The translations under genes and the position numbers were made by a program. Of a stretch of 55,151 bases of DNA, positions 24,405 to 32,009 are shown piece by piece. Below the pieces are notes generated by a model. It saw only the letters and a program-made list of their open reading frames with translations. It did no database searches and was not told where the DNA came from. Each line of letters opens with the position of its first letter. Positions within the stretch are counted from its first letter, which is position 1. Location: NCBI RefSeq assembly GCF_000429005.1, contig NZ_AUBA01000021.1, positions 1 to 55,151 of the forward strand, in the 5' to 3' direction. The DNA comes from Novosphingobium acidiphilum DSM 19966 (GTDB lineage Bacteria > Pseudomonadota > Alphaproteobacteria > Sphingomonadales > Sphingomonadaceae).

Positions 24405-24481
24405 CAAAAACCCGGCCTTTTGGGCCGGGTGTAATGTTGGGACAGGGAATTGGCGTTCCTGGCCGCTGAATACGAAAGCGA
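24404..24481 (-). ncRNA. Candidate counter-transcribed antisense RNA in the rep leader
   Basis: On the minus strand a promoter-like pair (ttgacg at 24514-24509 and tgtagt at 24493-24488, spacer 15) would start an RNA of about 75 nt. It ends in a classical Rho-independent terminator: stem acccggcc/ggccgggt (24430-24410) followed by five T. The RNA is fully complementary to the untranslated leader about 100 bp upstream of the rep start, where copy-control RNAs of antisense-regulated replicons lie. Confidence 0.5.
24405..24430 (-). terminator. Rho-independent terminator on the minus strand
   Basis: An 8-bp GC-rich perfect stem with a 5-nt loop (24410-24430) is followed, read on the minus strand, by ttttt. 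No protein-coding gene ends here on that strand, which supports an antisense RNA. Confidence 0.7.
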
Positions 24482-24582
24482 CCCCCAACTACAATCCGTG
24501 ACCGAGCACGTCAAGCGTTTTGTGCGTTTTGGCCGACGGAGAAGTTTTGCGCGGCGTTCACGGCCTCCTTGAAGGGGGACGT

Positions 24583-25641
24583 ATGGCCACATGTACCTAT
24601 GACAGAACCGCTGGCGTCAGCGGATCAGGCGGCGGCTCGGTGATCGAGGCACTGCTGGCCGAAGGCGTGAGCCGCGAGGATATCCGGATGGCGCTGGATT
24701 TTCAGGCGGCGCAACGCAAGGCCGGGGTGACGGTGCTGTCGCTGCGCACGATCTGCGGGCGCGGTGAGCGGCGCGACAGGGCATCGGCATGGAAGGCCTC
24801 CAGCGCGCTGGCCTCGACCCCCGCCCCTGCCCCCGGCTCCGCCCGCCGGGCAAAGCCGGCCGGCGGCATTCACGTGACCCGTCGCCCGGTCCATGCCGGG
24901 AGCATTGAGGCAGGCTCGGCCGCAGAAGATGACTTTGTAAGGCCTGTCCCTGCCCCGCTCGCCAAACAGATGATCGGGGCCTGCTACAAGCTGTTCAAAC
25001 TGGCCAAGCAGGCACGCCACGACGAGCGCTGCGCAAGCCGCCAGGCAACGCTGGACGAGACCCGGCTGTATGGATTTACCGCGGCCTGCCGGGATATCGC
25101 GATCCGGCTGATCGACGAGGGCAAATTCCGCAAAGGCTGGTGCATGCCCAGCTACGAGACGATCATGCGCTGGACCGGCTACAGCCGCACCACAGTGGCG
25201 CGCGCGCTCAGGAAGCTGGCGGACCTGGGCCTGATCGAATGGATCAAGCGGTTCACCTACAGCAAAGACGAAGTGGCAGGCACGCGGATCGAGCAGACCA
25301 GCAACCTGTACCGTTTCAAGCTGCCTGACTGGCTGACAAGGCTGGTGTCGCCCGCTGCTCCCCCGCCCCTGCCCGACGATGCCGATCACGCGCGGGCCGC
25401 CGACACAGAAGATCACGCCTTCATGCTGGCAAGCCTACTTCCCGAAGAACGCCTCAAGGCGATGCCGGCCGACAACAGCTTGCGAGCAAAGCTGATTGCC
25501 GCTGCGATCGCGGCTGAATCACGCGCTCAAAACGAAGGAAACATGCGAGAGTGCCAAAAAGATACTCCTCCTCATCATGATTTATTTAATAAAGAGGAAT
25601 TCAAGCGGAATCGGCCTGGTCGGCCGATGAATCCGCCCTGA
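24583..25641 (+). CDS. Plasmid replication initiator-like winged-helix protein
   Basis: 352 residues from the ATG at 24583, chosen for its strong ribosome site (gaaggggga). The central part is a winged helix: MPSYETIMRWTGYSRTTVARALRKLADLGLIEW, positions 25144-25242, ending with NLYRFKLP. Such proteins on alphaproteobacterial plasmids are usually annotated as replication proteins. N- and C-terminal regions are Ala/Pro-rich and poorly conserved. The long leader with a candidate antisense RNA supports a Rep role. No iterons were found, which fits RNA rather than iteron control. It could instead be a transcription regulator. Confidence 0.6.
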   Translation: MATCTYDRTAGVSGSGGGSVIEALLAEGVSREDIRMALDFQAAQRKAGVTVLSLRTICGRGERRDRASAWKASSALASTPAPAPGSARRAKPAGGIHVTRRPVHAGSIEAGSAAEDDFVRPVPAPLAKQMIGACYKLFKLAKQARHDERCASRQATLDETRLYGFTAACRDIAIRLIDEGKFRKGWCMPSYETIMRWTGYSRTTVARALRKLADLGLIEWIKRFTYSKDEVAGTRIEQTSNLYRFKLPDWLTRLVSPAAPPPLPDDADHARAADTEDHAFMLASLLPEERLKAMPADNSLRAKLIAAAIAAESRAQNEGNMRECQKDTPPHHDLFNKEEFKRNRPGRPMNPP

Positions 25642-25708
25642 CGGGCTCGGGCTTGGGGCAGATAGCAGCGCATAAATGAGAGTATAACAGCATCCGGCAA
25701 GCGTCGGA

Positions 25709-25747
25709 CCGGCGGCTGTGCCGCCGGATTGCTCCCATAAGGAGCAA
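25709..25747. promoter_or_regulatory. Two adjacent perfect hairpins between rep and the HU gene
   Basis: ccggcggc-tgt-gccgccgg (25709-25727) and ttgctcc-cataa-ggagcaa (25729-25747) are perfect dyads one base apart. There is no T-tract, so ordinary termination is doubtful. The second stem hides a ggag. This could be mRNA processing, a protein-binding site or part of the origin. Confidence 0.5.
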
Positions 25748-25844
25748 GCGGCGATGGCGTATGCCGATTTGGGCTTGCACTTGGGGCGCGGGTGGTAAAC
25801 GTAATGGTGAGGGACTTGTTACCCGGTTTTTATGGAGCGTCTTG

Positions 25845-26123
25845 ATGCCATCTCTCGCCGATCATGCTGCAACACTTGCCGACAAACACGGTCTCACCAA
25901 GGCCGCCACCAAGACAATCGCCGCGGATCTTTTTGCAGAAATCCTCGATGCCGCCAAACGGGGTGAAGATACCAGCGTGCCTGGCTTCGGCAAATTCGCG
26001 GTCAAACACGTCGAAGCCCGTACCGGCCGGAACCCTGCGACCGGTGAGAGCATCGCCATTCCGGCCAGCACAAAGCTGACGTTCTCGGCTGCCAAAGCTG
26101 CCAAGGAAGCACTCAATGGTTGA
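25845..26123 (+). CDS. HU/IHF-family DNA-binding protein
   Basis: 92 residues from the ATG at 25845. It has the HU fold pattern, with the conserved VPGFGKFAVKHVEARTGRNPATGE arm at about 45-70 (the DNA-inserting Pro is in the RNPATGE loop) and a helical C-terminus. It probably assists rep or partition by bending DNA. Its TGA overlaps the start of the zinc-finger regulator gene. Longer upstream starts read into unlikely sequence. Confidence 0.9.
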   Translation: MPSLADHAATLADKHGLTKAATKTIAADLFAEILDAAKRGEDTSVPGFGKFAVKHVEARTGRNPATGESIAIPASTKLTFSAAKAAKEALNG

Positions 26124-26610
26124 CAGCGCCGAAGACAGCGCCGCGGCGAATGACCAGGCACAAGCCCTGCTCGCCCTGACCGCGGATATCGTCGCGGCGA
26201 ATGACCAGGCACAAGCCCTGCTCGCCCTGACCGCGGATATCGTCGCGGCTCATGCGAGTAACAATGCCGTGGAGGTCAGCGACATGCCGGTGGTTATCGC
26301 ATCGGTCCATGCAGCCCTTGCCCAGCTCGGGCACAAGTCCGCAAGTGTGGCTGACAAGGCACCGGGAACCCCAGCTGTGTCGGTGCGCGCAAGCGTCAAG
26401 CACGATGGCATCACCTGCCTCGATTGCGGCTCCCGTTACCAAATGCTCAAGCGACATCTTAATGCCGACCACCAGCTGACACCTGATGAATACCGCACCC
26501 GCTGGAACCTGCCCGCCAGCTATCCCATGGTCGCATCCGACTACGCCAACAAACGACGCCAACTCGCTGTGAAAATCGGACTGGGCCGCAAACCCGCAAA
26601 GGCTGGATGA
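26116..26610 (+). CDS. Ros/MucR-family zinc-finger regulator with internal duplication
   Basis: 164 residues, overlapping the HU gene by 8 bp. The C-terminal about 100 match Ros/MucR: a CLDCGSRYQMLKRHLNADH zinc finger, then HQLTPDEYRTRWNLPASYPMV and YANKRRQLA. The N-terminus holds two identical 17-residue copies (ANDQAQALLALTADIVA) caused by a 51-bp perfect repeat. It is probably a nucleoid-type repressor of transfer, surface polysaccharide or rep genes, as for the family; the target here is unknown. Confidence 0.9.
   Translation: MVDSAEDSAAANDQAQALLALTADIVAANDQAQALLALTADIVAAHASNNAVEVSDMPVVIASVHAALAQLGHKSASVADKAPGTPAVSVRASVKHDGITCLDCGSRYQMLKRHLNADHQLTPDEYRTRWNLPASYPMVASDYANKRRQLAVKIGLGRKPAKAG
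26143..26244 (+). repeat. Perfect 51-bp tandem duplication within the Ros/MucR-like gene
   Basis: 26143-26193 and 26194-26244 are identical. Being a multiple of three, the duplication keeps the frame and adds one copy of the N-terminal oligomerisation-type helix. No mismatches have accumulated, so it is recent (or an assembly artefact). Confidence 0.9.
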
Positions 26611-26614
26611 CGCC

Positions 26615-26683
26615 ATGGCCGGTGATCCCACCAACCTGAGCCTCGCCTACCTGCGCCGCCTCAATATCCGCGCACAGGCATGA
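26615..26683 (+). CDS. Possible 22-residue small protein coupled to the next gene
   Basis: ATG 26615 to TGA 26683, reading MAGDPTNLSLAYLRRLNIRA plus two residues. Its stop overlaps the ATG of the following gene (ATGA), a coupling pattern common in this window. It could be a leader that sets translation of the next gene. No homologue is recognised. Confidence 0.35.
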   Translation: MAGDPTNLSLAYLRRLNIRAQA

Positions 26684-27228
26684 TCGATAGCAAAGCCAGT
26701 GAAGCGGAACTGGTGCGCATCATGACGCGTGCCGCAGGTCTGCTGCGCAAGCCCGATTGGGAATTGCGTGCAGAAACCGCACTCACCGAGTGCATCACCG
26801 AATTCGCTCGTCGCGAGCAGAGGGCACACAGACACAAGGTTACCCCCTCGCTCCCCCTGCTTGGCTACCCTGCCCTCATCACCCAGGAGCAAGAACAGTG
26901 CACCATCGCAGTCAGACAGTCCTGGCTGCGCTGGCTGGCAAAAGCCAATGTTCCTGTTCTTGAAACTGATCACAACGCCCCTGTCTGGGGGCAGCCCCTT
27001 TCAGCACGGCGTTTCGATAGGCTCATTGCCGGTGTTTGCCAGTGCAAAGACTTTCTCACGACGAGAGCGGACATCAAATCCACCGATCTCCATCTCGCGC
27101 TCATCCGCTGCGACAGCGATAAGGAATTTCTCGAAGCACAGGCCATGGCGGCATTGGATCAGGATGCCATCAGCGAACCGGCCCACCATGCTGGACTGCA
27201 AACAACAGGGACCGAAGCAAGTGGCTGA
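26680..27228 (+). CDS. Unknown plasmid protein
   Basis: 182 residues, not recognised. It has a helical N-terminal part (AELVRIMTRAAGLLRKPDWE, ALTECITEFARREQRA) and a few Cys in the C-terminal half (VCQCKDFL). There is no signal or membrane segment. The frame was chosen over an overlapping longer one because its codon use is more coding-like and the other reads Ser/Pro-rich shadow sequence up to 27188. Confidence 0.5.
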   Translation: MIDSKASEAELVRIMTRAAGLLRKPDWELRAETALTECITEFARREQRAHRHKVTPSLPLLGYPALITQEQEQCTIAVRQSWLRWLAKANVPVLETDHNAPVWGQPLSARRFDRLIAGVCQCKDFLTTRADIKSTDLHLALIRCDSDKEFLEAQAMAALDQDAISEPAHHAGLQTTGTEASG

Positions 27229-27772
27229 AGCGCAGACGATGGAGCGGCTGCGCAAGCTGGCGATATTGATCGAAAAGCACATGCAACTTCTGGCCGACCA
27301 CAATGTCACCGAGCCGCCAGTGATTATTAACCGCATGGTTGGCCATCTGCCCGACCTTCACGCGATCTGGACCGAAGCAACCGATGACCAATTGCTTGCG
27401 CTGATGCAGCAATTTCCCGGCTTTTCCATCTATGCACGCATCATGGAGGATGCCACCGCCGCAGAAGACGAAAAGGCGGCCCGGCCCTATGATGGGCTAG
27501 CCTCCCTACCTGAGCCCGACATCAAAACCGCCGAGCATTTGCTCCGTACAGCCGCCGAGATTGAGCGCGGTTTTATGGAGCTACAACACGATAGACTGAA
27601 AATTTTCCGTCGAGGGTATCAAGACCTTCATGTCCGCCATCGGCAGTGGCAAGTCGCGGTCACCGCATTCAAAAGCGTACTGCGCGCAGATGGCGTGGAG
27701 GAACGGGGCATGGGGTACATCGATACCGTATTCGAACAATTGGATGCGCGCATCTTGGTGGCTGCCGGATGA
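27188..27772 (+). CDS. Unknown helical plasmid protein
   Basis: 194 residues from ATG 27188; a later ATG at 27236 (MERLRKLAILIEKHMQLL) is also possible. Predicted mostly helical, with charged segments (HLLRTAAEIERGFMELQHDR, LKIFRRGYQDLHVRHRQW). It overlaps the preceding gene by 41 bp. Not recognised. It is the last gene of the HU/Ros operon. Confidence 0.55.
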   Translation: MLDCKQQGPKQVAEAQTMERLRKLAILIEKHMQLLADHNVTEPPVIINRMVGHLPDLHAIWTEATDDQLLALMQQFPGFSIYARIMEDATAAEDEKAARPYDGLASLPEPDIKTAEHLLRTAAEIERGFMELQHDRLKIFRRGYQDLHVRHRQWQVAVTAFKSVLRADGVEERGMGYIDTVFEQLDARILVAAG

Positions 27773-28081
27773 CAATATGCTTGATTTGTCAGACCGTTGA
27801 TGTTTTGCTGGCCTTGTCCCTGAAACACAAATTTTTGTCATGGGCTGACGGGGTGTAATCGTGGCTAGAAGAGGCGCACCAACAAAGCCGCGCCGTTCCA
27901 AACCGCCAGAACGGCCATTCCGGCAATGGTTGACGCTTCGTGCGCCGTGTGGCCCGAAGCCCATCCTTAAAGGCTCGATGTGAGCTAGTGAGATTGTGAG
28001 AATGTGGCGAGGTGGGCTTTACACCCGGCCATATACGATTCAACACGGAACGGACCACGCGAATCAAATTGGGGAATGGGC
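27773..28081. other. Intergenic stretch without a convincing gene
   Basis: Only short shadow frames occur, plus a basic 40-codon GTG frame (27861-27983) without a ribosome site. No promoter with clear consensus was found before the methyltransferase. Confidence 0.4.
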
Positions 28082-29128
28082 ATGTCCCGCGCAAAAATCG
28101 GGCTCGCAAATACCAATGATCGCACCCTTCGCCTCGGCACCGTGTCGCTATATCAGGGCGACGCCTTGAAGGCTTATGATAGCTGGCTTTCGCCGACCGT
28201 CATTATCGCAGATGGCCCCTATGGGTTGGGGAAATTCCCCGGCGAAGCTCATTCACCGGACGGGCTCGCCGAGTGGTATGCGCCCCATGCTGCGGCTTGG
28301 GCTAAATACTCCGAGCCGTTCACCACCCTTTGGTTTTGGAATAGCGAAATCGGCTGGGCCAAAGCTCATCAAGCCCTTGAGCTGCATGGCTGGCAGTACG
28401 AGGAAACAGTCGTTTGGGATAAGGGCATCGCCCATATCGCCGGAAACGTGAACTCACGGACTATCCGGGGCCTGCCGGTCGTGACCGAACTGGCGGTCCG
28501 TTACACACGAAAAGCCACGCTCTTTTCGGCTGACGGGACGGAGCTTCCGCTAAAGGCATGGCTCCGCGCCGAGTGGCAGAGGTCCGGCTTGCCCCTGTCG
28601 CAGAGCAATGAAGCTTGCGGCGTCGCAAACGCGGCGACACGCAAATACCTCACCCAATGCCACATGTGGTATTTCCCGCCAGGCGACGCCGTAGTTGCGA
28701 TGGCCAAGTGGTGCGCAAAGCATGGCGCAAAAACGACCCGGCCCTATTTTTCTCTTGATGGCGTCACGCCGATCGAGGCCGCCGATTGGGACCGGATGCG
28801 GGCGAAATGGACCCACGTCCACGCCCGCACGAACGTATGGCAGGAACCCCCGGTGCATGGGGCTGAACGGGTGAAAAGCCCGACCGGCACCGGCTATCTT
28901 CACGCCAATCAGAAGCCACTTGCCTTGATGGAGCGCCAGATTTTGGCGGCGACGGACATCAACGACGTTGTTTGGGAGCCGTTTGGGGGGCTTATGTCGG
29001 CGACTGTTGCCGCTGTGCGCACCGGCCGCCGCGCGCACGCGGCGGAGCTGAATCCTACGTTTTTCGACGCAGGCGCAGACCGAGTCCGCGCCGCAATTCG
29101 CTCCGGCGATCTGCGAGCCGTCTCTTGA
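28082..29128 (+). CDS. Beta-class-like DNA methyltransferase of a candidate type II R-M system
   Basis: 348 residues from ATG 28082 (gggg seven to ten bases upstream; ATG 28076 is an alternative). The catalytic motif is IIADGPYG, a variant of DPPY. The SAM-binding motif near the C-terminus is VVWEPFGGLMSATVAA (F-x-G type), followed by RAHAAELNP. The motif IV-before-I order fits beta-class N6-A or N4-C enzymes. Its stop overlaps the start of a PD-(D/E)xK protein, which strongly suggests modification of the matching endonuclease site. Confidence 0.8.
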   Translation: MSRAKIGLANTNDRTLRLGTVSLYQGDALKAYDSWLSPTVIIADGPYGLGKFPGEAHSPDGLAEWYAPHAAAWAKYSEPFTTLWFWNSEIGWAKAHQALELHGWQYEETVVWDKGIAHIAGNVNSRTIRGLPVVTELAVRYTRKATLFSADGTELPLKAWLRAEWQRSGLPLSQSNEACGVANAATRKYLTQCHMWYFPPGDAVVAMAKWCAKHGAKTTRPYFSLDGVTPIEAADWDRMRAKWTHVHARTNVWQEPPVHGAERVKSPTGTGYLHANQKPLALMERQILAATDINDVVWEPFGGLMSATVAAVRTGRRAHAAELNPTFFDAGADRVRAAIRSGDLRAVS

Positions 29129-30042
29129 CGGCCCCGGTTCGCAGTAACGGGCCAGACCAGACTTGGCCGCACAGGGCGCTTTATGACCGCGTCCTAGACG
29201 CGCTCCATGCCTTGCCGTCGCGCTTTCGCACGTCCCTTCGCATTGCAGGGATTAGCGCGACGGACCTGTTTACCCTGAACACGCCCCTGGGCGCGGCTAT
29301 TGAAGCGTCAGTCGTTGAAAACCTGAACGAGCTTCGCGACCTGTGGGACCCGAAGCACGAGTACGAGATTTATTCATTTGTCCGGCAGGCGCAGGTTTTC
29401 CCAGACGTGCGGTTGCAAACTACAGCGCCGGGCGTCGCTGAATCCGAGCGCATCCTTATGGGGATCGAGCTGAAGGGATGGTTTGTGCTCGCGAAGGAAG
29501 GCGAGCCATCCTTTCGCTATAAAGCGTCGCCCTTGGTCTGCGCCCCGCAAGATTTGCTGGTTGTTTTCCCGTGGGGCCTTGATGAAGTGATTTCCGGTGC
29601 GCCGCGTTTGTTGCGGCCGTTTGTGGAAGAAGCGCGATACGCGGCCGAGCACCGGAATCATTATTGGGAAGTGCTGCGGGGGGTGACGGGCGACCCCGCC
29701 AGGGTCGAATTGTCGCCGGTCGCGAAACCTTACCCGTCGAAAGGCGCGCAATTTAACGACGAGCCGAAGGCCGACCGAGGGAAGAACTTCGGCCGGGTCG
29801 CGCGCGGCAATCTCATGACGGCCTTTATCGCCGAACTGCAAGAACAACCCATTTCCGGCATACCGTCAAAGCATTGGCAGGCGTTTTTGCGCATCTTCGC
29901 CGAGGGCGTTGAGGCGAATGTTGTTGAGCGAAAGCTATTGGCGATGCGCGAGGAGGCGGAGAAAGCCGGACTGACAGCGTCCGGGCTTGATGCTTTCGAC
30001 AAGATACAAGATGGCTTGCGCGATCTTATCTCGCGCAGTTGA
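29125..30042 (+). CDS. Candidate type II restriction endonuclease (PD-(D/E)xK)
   Basis: 305 residues from TTG 29125, overlapping the methyltransferase stop. The catalytic core reads VFPDVRLQ (Asp94) then MGIELKGWF (Glu115, Lys117), i.e. PD...ExK with about 20 residues spacing. The downstream KEGEPSFRYKASPLVC and DLLVVFPWGL segments are strongly patterned. Recognition sequence is unknown. Coupling to a methyltransferase is the main functional evidence. Confidence 0.75.
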   Translation: MTAPVRSNGPDQTWPHRALYDRVLDALHALPSRFRTSLRIAGISATDLFTLNTPLGAAIEASVVENLNELRDLWDPKHEYEIYSFVRQAQVFPDVRLQTTAPGVAESERILMGIELKGWFVLAKEGEPSFRYKASPLVCAPQDLLVVFPWGLDEVISGAPRLLRPFVEEARYAAEHRNHYWEVLRGVTGDPARVELSPVAKPYPSKGAQFNDEPKADRGKNFGRVARGNLMTAFIAELQEQPISGIPSKHWQAFLRIFAEGVEANVVERKLLAMREEAEKAGLTASGLDAFDKIQDGLRDLISRS

Positions 30043-30237
30043 CCGGCACTTTGCGCGCCGAGCTGAGCGCGTTGCGATCATGGAATGTGAACACGGTCCG
30101 CTTGCCGAGGAGGTAGTAGGTGTCCTCACGCATATAGGCCGATTGTGTCCAGAGCAGCTGGGGGTCAGTTCCGGCTCGGCGCTAAATGACCCCGCGGGGA
30201 CTCGGTACGTTTTGGGTATACCTTTCAAAGACCAGCC

Positions 30238-30290
30238 CTACACCGGTCTTTTATAGGTGATTTGACAAGGTTAAAAAGACCGATATGTAG
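30238..30290. promoter_or_regulatory. Inverted repeat upstream of a serine recombinase, candidate res site or operator
   Basis: ctacaccggtctttt (from 30238) and its near inverted copy aaaaagaccgatatgtag (ending 30290) form a 53-bp imperfect dyad, ending 24 bp before the recombinase start. Serine resolvases bind inverted 12-bp motifs of this kind. Further dyads of a full res site were not defined. Confidence 0.45.
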
Positions 30291-30314
30291 GAGATCATCC
30301 AAAAGAGACTGATC

Positions 30315-30953
30315 GTGTTTGTTCGCGCCTATCTTCGTGCTTCGACCTCCCAGCAGGACGCCACCAGGGCGCGCGGTGCCCTCGATGCCTTCGCGGCCGA
30401 ACGGGGCTTGCGCATCGCTGCTCGTTACGTCGAGCACGAAAGTGGCGCGAGGCTCGATCGTCCGGAACTGTTCCGGTTGATCGACGACTGCGATCCCGGT
30501 GACATCCTGTTGGTTGAGCAGGTCGACCGACTGTCCCGCCTCACCTCCCCCGACTGGATCAAATTGCGCAACGAAATCGATGCCAAGCAAATTCGTATCG
30601 TCGCGCTGGATCTGCCGACTTCGTGGAACCTTGCCGCGCCGTCCGACGAATTTACGGCTCGCATGTTTTCCGCGGTGAACAGCATGATGCTCGATGTCCT
30701 GGCGGCCGTTGCCCGCAAGGACTATGAGGACCGCAGGCGGAGGCAATCCGAAGGCATGGCGCGGGCCAAGGAAACGGGCGTTTACACGGGACGGCCCGAA
30801 AACAAGGCCCGTAACGCAGCCATCGCCGCAATGCTGGGTGACGGGCGCTCGTGGCGGCAGATTATTTCTGCCACCGGTTGCAGCCGGACGCTTCTTGCCA
30901 AGATTTCCCGCCAGATGCGGGGCATTCGGACAAATCCAGGTGAGGCCCCATAA
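30315..30953 (+). CDS. Serine recombinase (resolvase/invertase family)
   Basis: 212 residues. It has the N-terminal resolvase domain with catalytic Ser in RAYLRASTSQQDATRA, the conserved GDILLVEQVDRLSRL block, the long E-helix, and a C-terminal HTH (GRSWRQIISATGCSRTLLAKI). This type resolves multimers or inverts DNA on plasmids. A dyad lies just upstream. Different subfamily from the Tn3-like protein at 32361. Confidence 0.9.
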   Translation: MFVRAYLRASTSQQDATRARGALDAFAAERGLRIAARYVEHESGARLDRPELFRLIDDCDPGDILLVEQVDRLSRLTSPDWIKLRNEIDAKQIRIVALDLPTSWNLAAPSDEFTARMFSAVNSMMLDVLAAVARKDYEDRRRRQSEGMARAKETGVYTGRPENKARNAAIAAMLGDGRSWRQIISATGCSRTLLAKISRQMRGIRTNPGEAP

Positions 30954-31233
30954 CGGGAGTGCTGCAAAAGTTCCCGCGATGGGAGCGACCAAACTGGCAC
31001 TGGGATGCATCAATTAGCGATTAGAAGCTCTGTGCGCCCCGAACGGCAGGGCTGCGGGAGCCCAACCGCTTCGCTGTCCACCCTACCTCGCCACAGGTTC
31101 TGTTCTGCCTGCCGGTAGTGACAACAAAACGGTGGTTTAGTTCACTGACAACCAGCCTTCCGTTCCACCACTGCCATCAAGAGCATTTGCGCCGCTTGTG
31201 CGGTGCAGCATTTATGGCAAAATCGCCTGTGAA
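30954..31233. other. Intergenic stretch, no gene seen
   Basis: About 280 bp between the recombinase and the toxin-antitoxin control region. No plausible reading frame or clear terminator was found. Confidence 0.4.
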
Positions 31234-31263
31234 AACTTAATCGAAATTATTTCAGATTAAGTT
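31234..31263. promoter_or_regulatory. Perfect 9-bp inverted repeat overlapping the Phd/VapC promoter
   Basis: aacttaatc (31234-31242) and gattaagtt (31255-31263) with a 12-bp spacer; the right arm overlaps the -35 box. A binding site for a recombinase or a regulator is possible. Confidence 0.5.
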
Positions 31264-31307
31264 GACAAATTGGAGCGCTGCCGATATTGTACGGTATATA
31301 CCATACA
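31262..31307 (+). promoter_or_regulatory. Promoter and operator of the Phd-VapC operon
   Basis: ttgaca (31262-31267), 17 bp, tattgt (31285-31290). A nearly perfect 20-bp palindrome, tgtacggtatataccataca (31288-31307), overlaps the -10 and lies 19 bp before the antitoxin start. It is well placed for autorepression by the toxin-antitoxin complex. Confidence 0.7.
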
Positions 31308-31326
31308 TTGTCGAAAGGGCCAGCCC

Positions 31327-31581
31327 ATGAGCGTCCATTATGTCAGCAGTCGAGATTTCAGCCGCGATCCGGGCCGAGCCAAAAAGGCTACATCTGATGG
31401 CACCGTCTTCATCACCAACCACGACAAACCCACGCATGTGTTGATGAGGATCGAGGAGTTTCGGCGGATCACCGGTGAAGGCCAGTCTATCGTCGAAAAG
31501 CTTACCATGGCTAGCGATGTTGAGGTTGACTTCGATCCCCCGCGCGCTGTCATCGGCCTCAAGCCTGCCGATCTGTTTTGA
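31327..31581 (+). CDS. Phd/YefM-family antitoxin
   Basis: 84 residues from ATG 31327. The Phd fold is recognisable in VHYVSSRDFSRDPGRAKKAT, then GTVFITNHDKPTHVLMRIEEF. The acidic C-terminus (VEVDFDPPRAVIGLKPADLF) would wrap the toxin. It binds the palindrome in its own promoter by family precedent. Its stop overlaps the vapC start. Confidence 0.88.
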   Translation: MSVHYVSSRDFSRDPGRAKKATSDGTVFITNHDKPTHVLMRIEEFRRITGEGQSIVEKLTMASDVEVDFDPPRAVIGLKPADLF

Positions 31582-32009
31582 TGTTTATTCTCGACACCAA
31601 CGCCATTTCCGAATTGCGCAAAGGACCGCGCGTGCCATCGGCTGCGCCGATCGTAGCCTGGGCTGCGCAGGTCGAGGAGGAGCGCATGTTCATTTCCGCA
31701 ATCACGCTTCTCGAGCTCGATATTGGCGTTCGCCTGGTTGAACGTAAGGACCCTATCCAGGGGCAGCATTTGCGCCGGTGGCTTGATCAGCAAGTGCGCC
31801 CAACCTTTGCGGGGCGGATATTGCCGGTGGACGAGCGCGTTGTGCTTCGTTGCTCTCCCTTCCACGTCCCAGACCCAGCCCCTGAGCGCGATATGTTGAT
31901 TGCTGCGACCGGGCTTGTGCACGCCATGACAATTGTCACCAGAAACAGCCGTGACTTTATCCGGTCCGGTGTCGAGATTCATAATCCATGGGAGAATGGT
32001 AATGGATAA
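31581..32009 (+). CDS. vapC: VapC-type PIN-domain ribonuclease toxin
   Basis: 142 residues from the ATG overlapping the antitoxin TGA. PIN catalytic acids are visible: FILDTNAISEL (Asp6 by position), ITLLELDIGV, and the later ERDMLIAATGL / TRNSRDF blocks. It resembles the VapC/FitB type found with Phd-like antitoxins. Likely cleaves tRNA or rRNA when the antitoxin is lost, adding to plasmid stability. Confidence 0.9.
   Translation: MFILDTNAISELRKGPRVPSAAPIVAWAAQVEEERMFISAITLLELDIGVRLVERKDPIQGQHLRRWLDQQVRPTFAGRILPVDERVVLRCSPFHVPDPAPERDMLIAATGLVHAMTIVTRNSRDFIRSGVEIHNPWENGNG

Noticed and set aside
24200..25850. Iterons near rep
   Set aside because: Only short aatggc/attggcgg similarities were seen near 24190-24230; too short and irregular to call iterons.
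27861..27983. 40-codon basic GTG frame before the methyltransferase
   Set aside because: No ribosome site, very Arg/Pro-rich, and no coupling with a neighbour.
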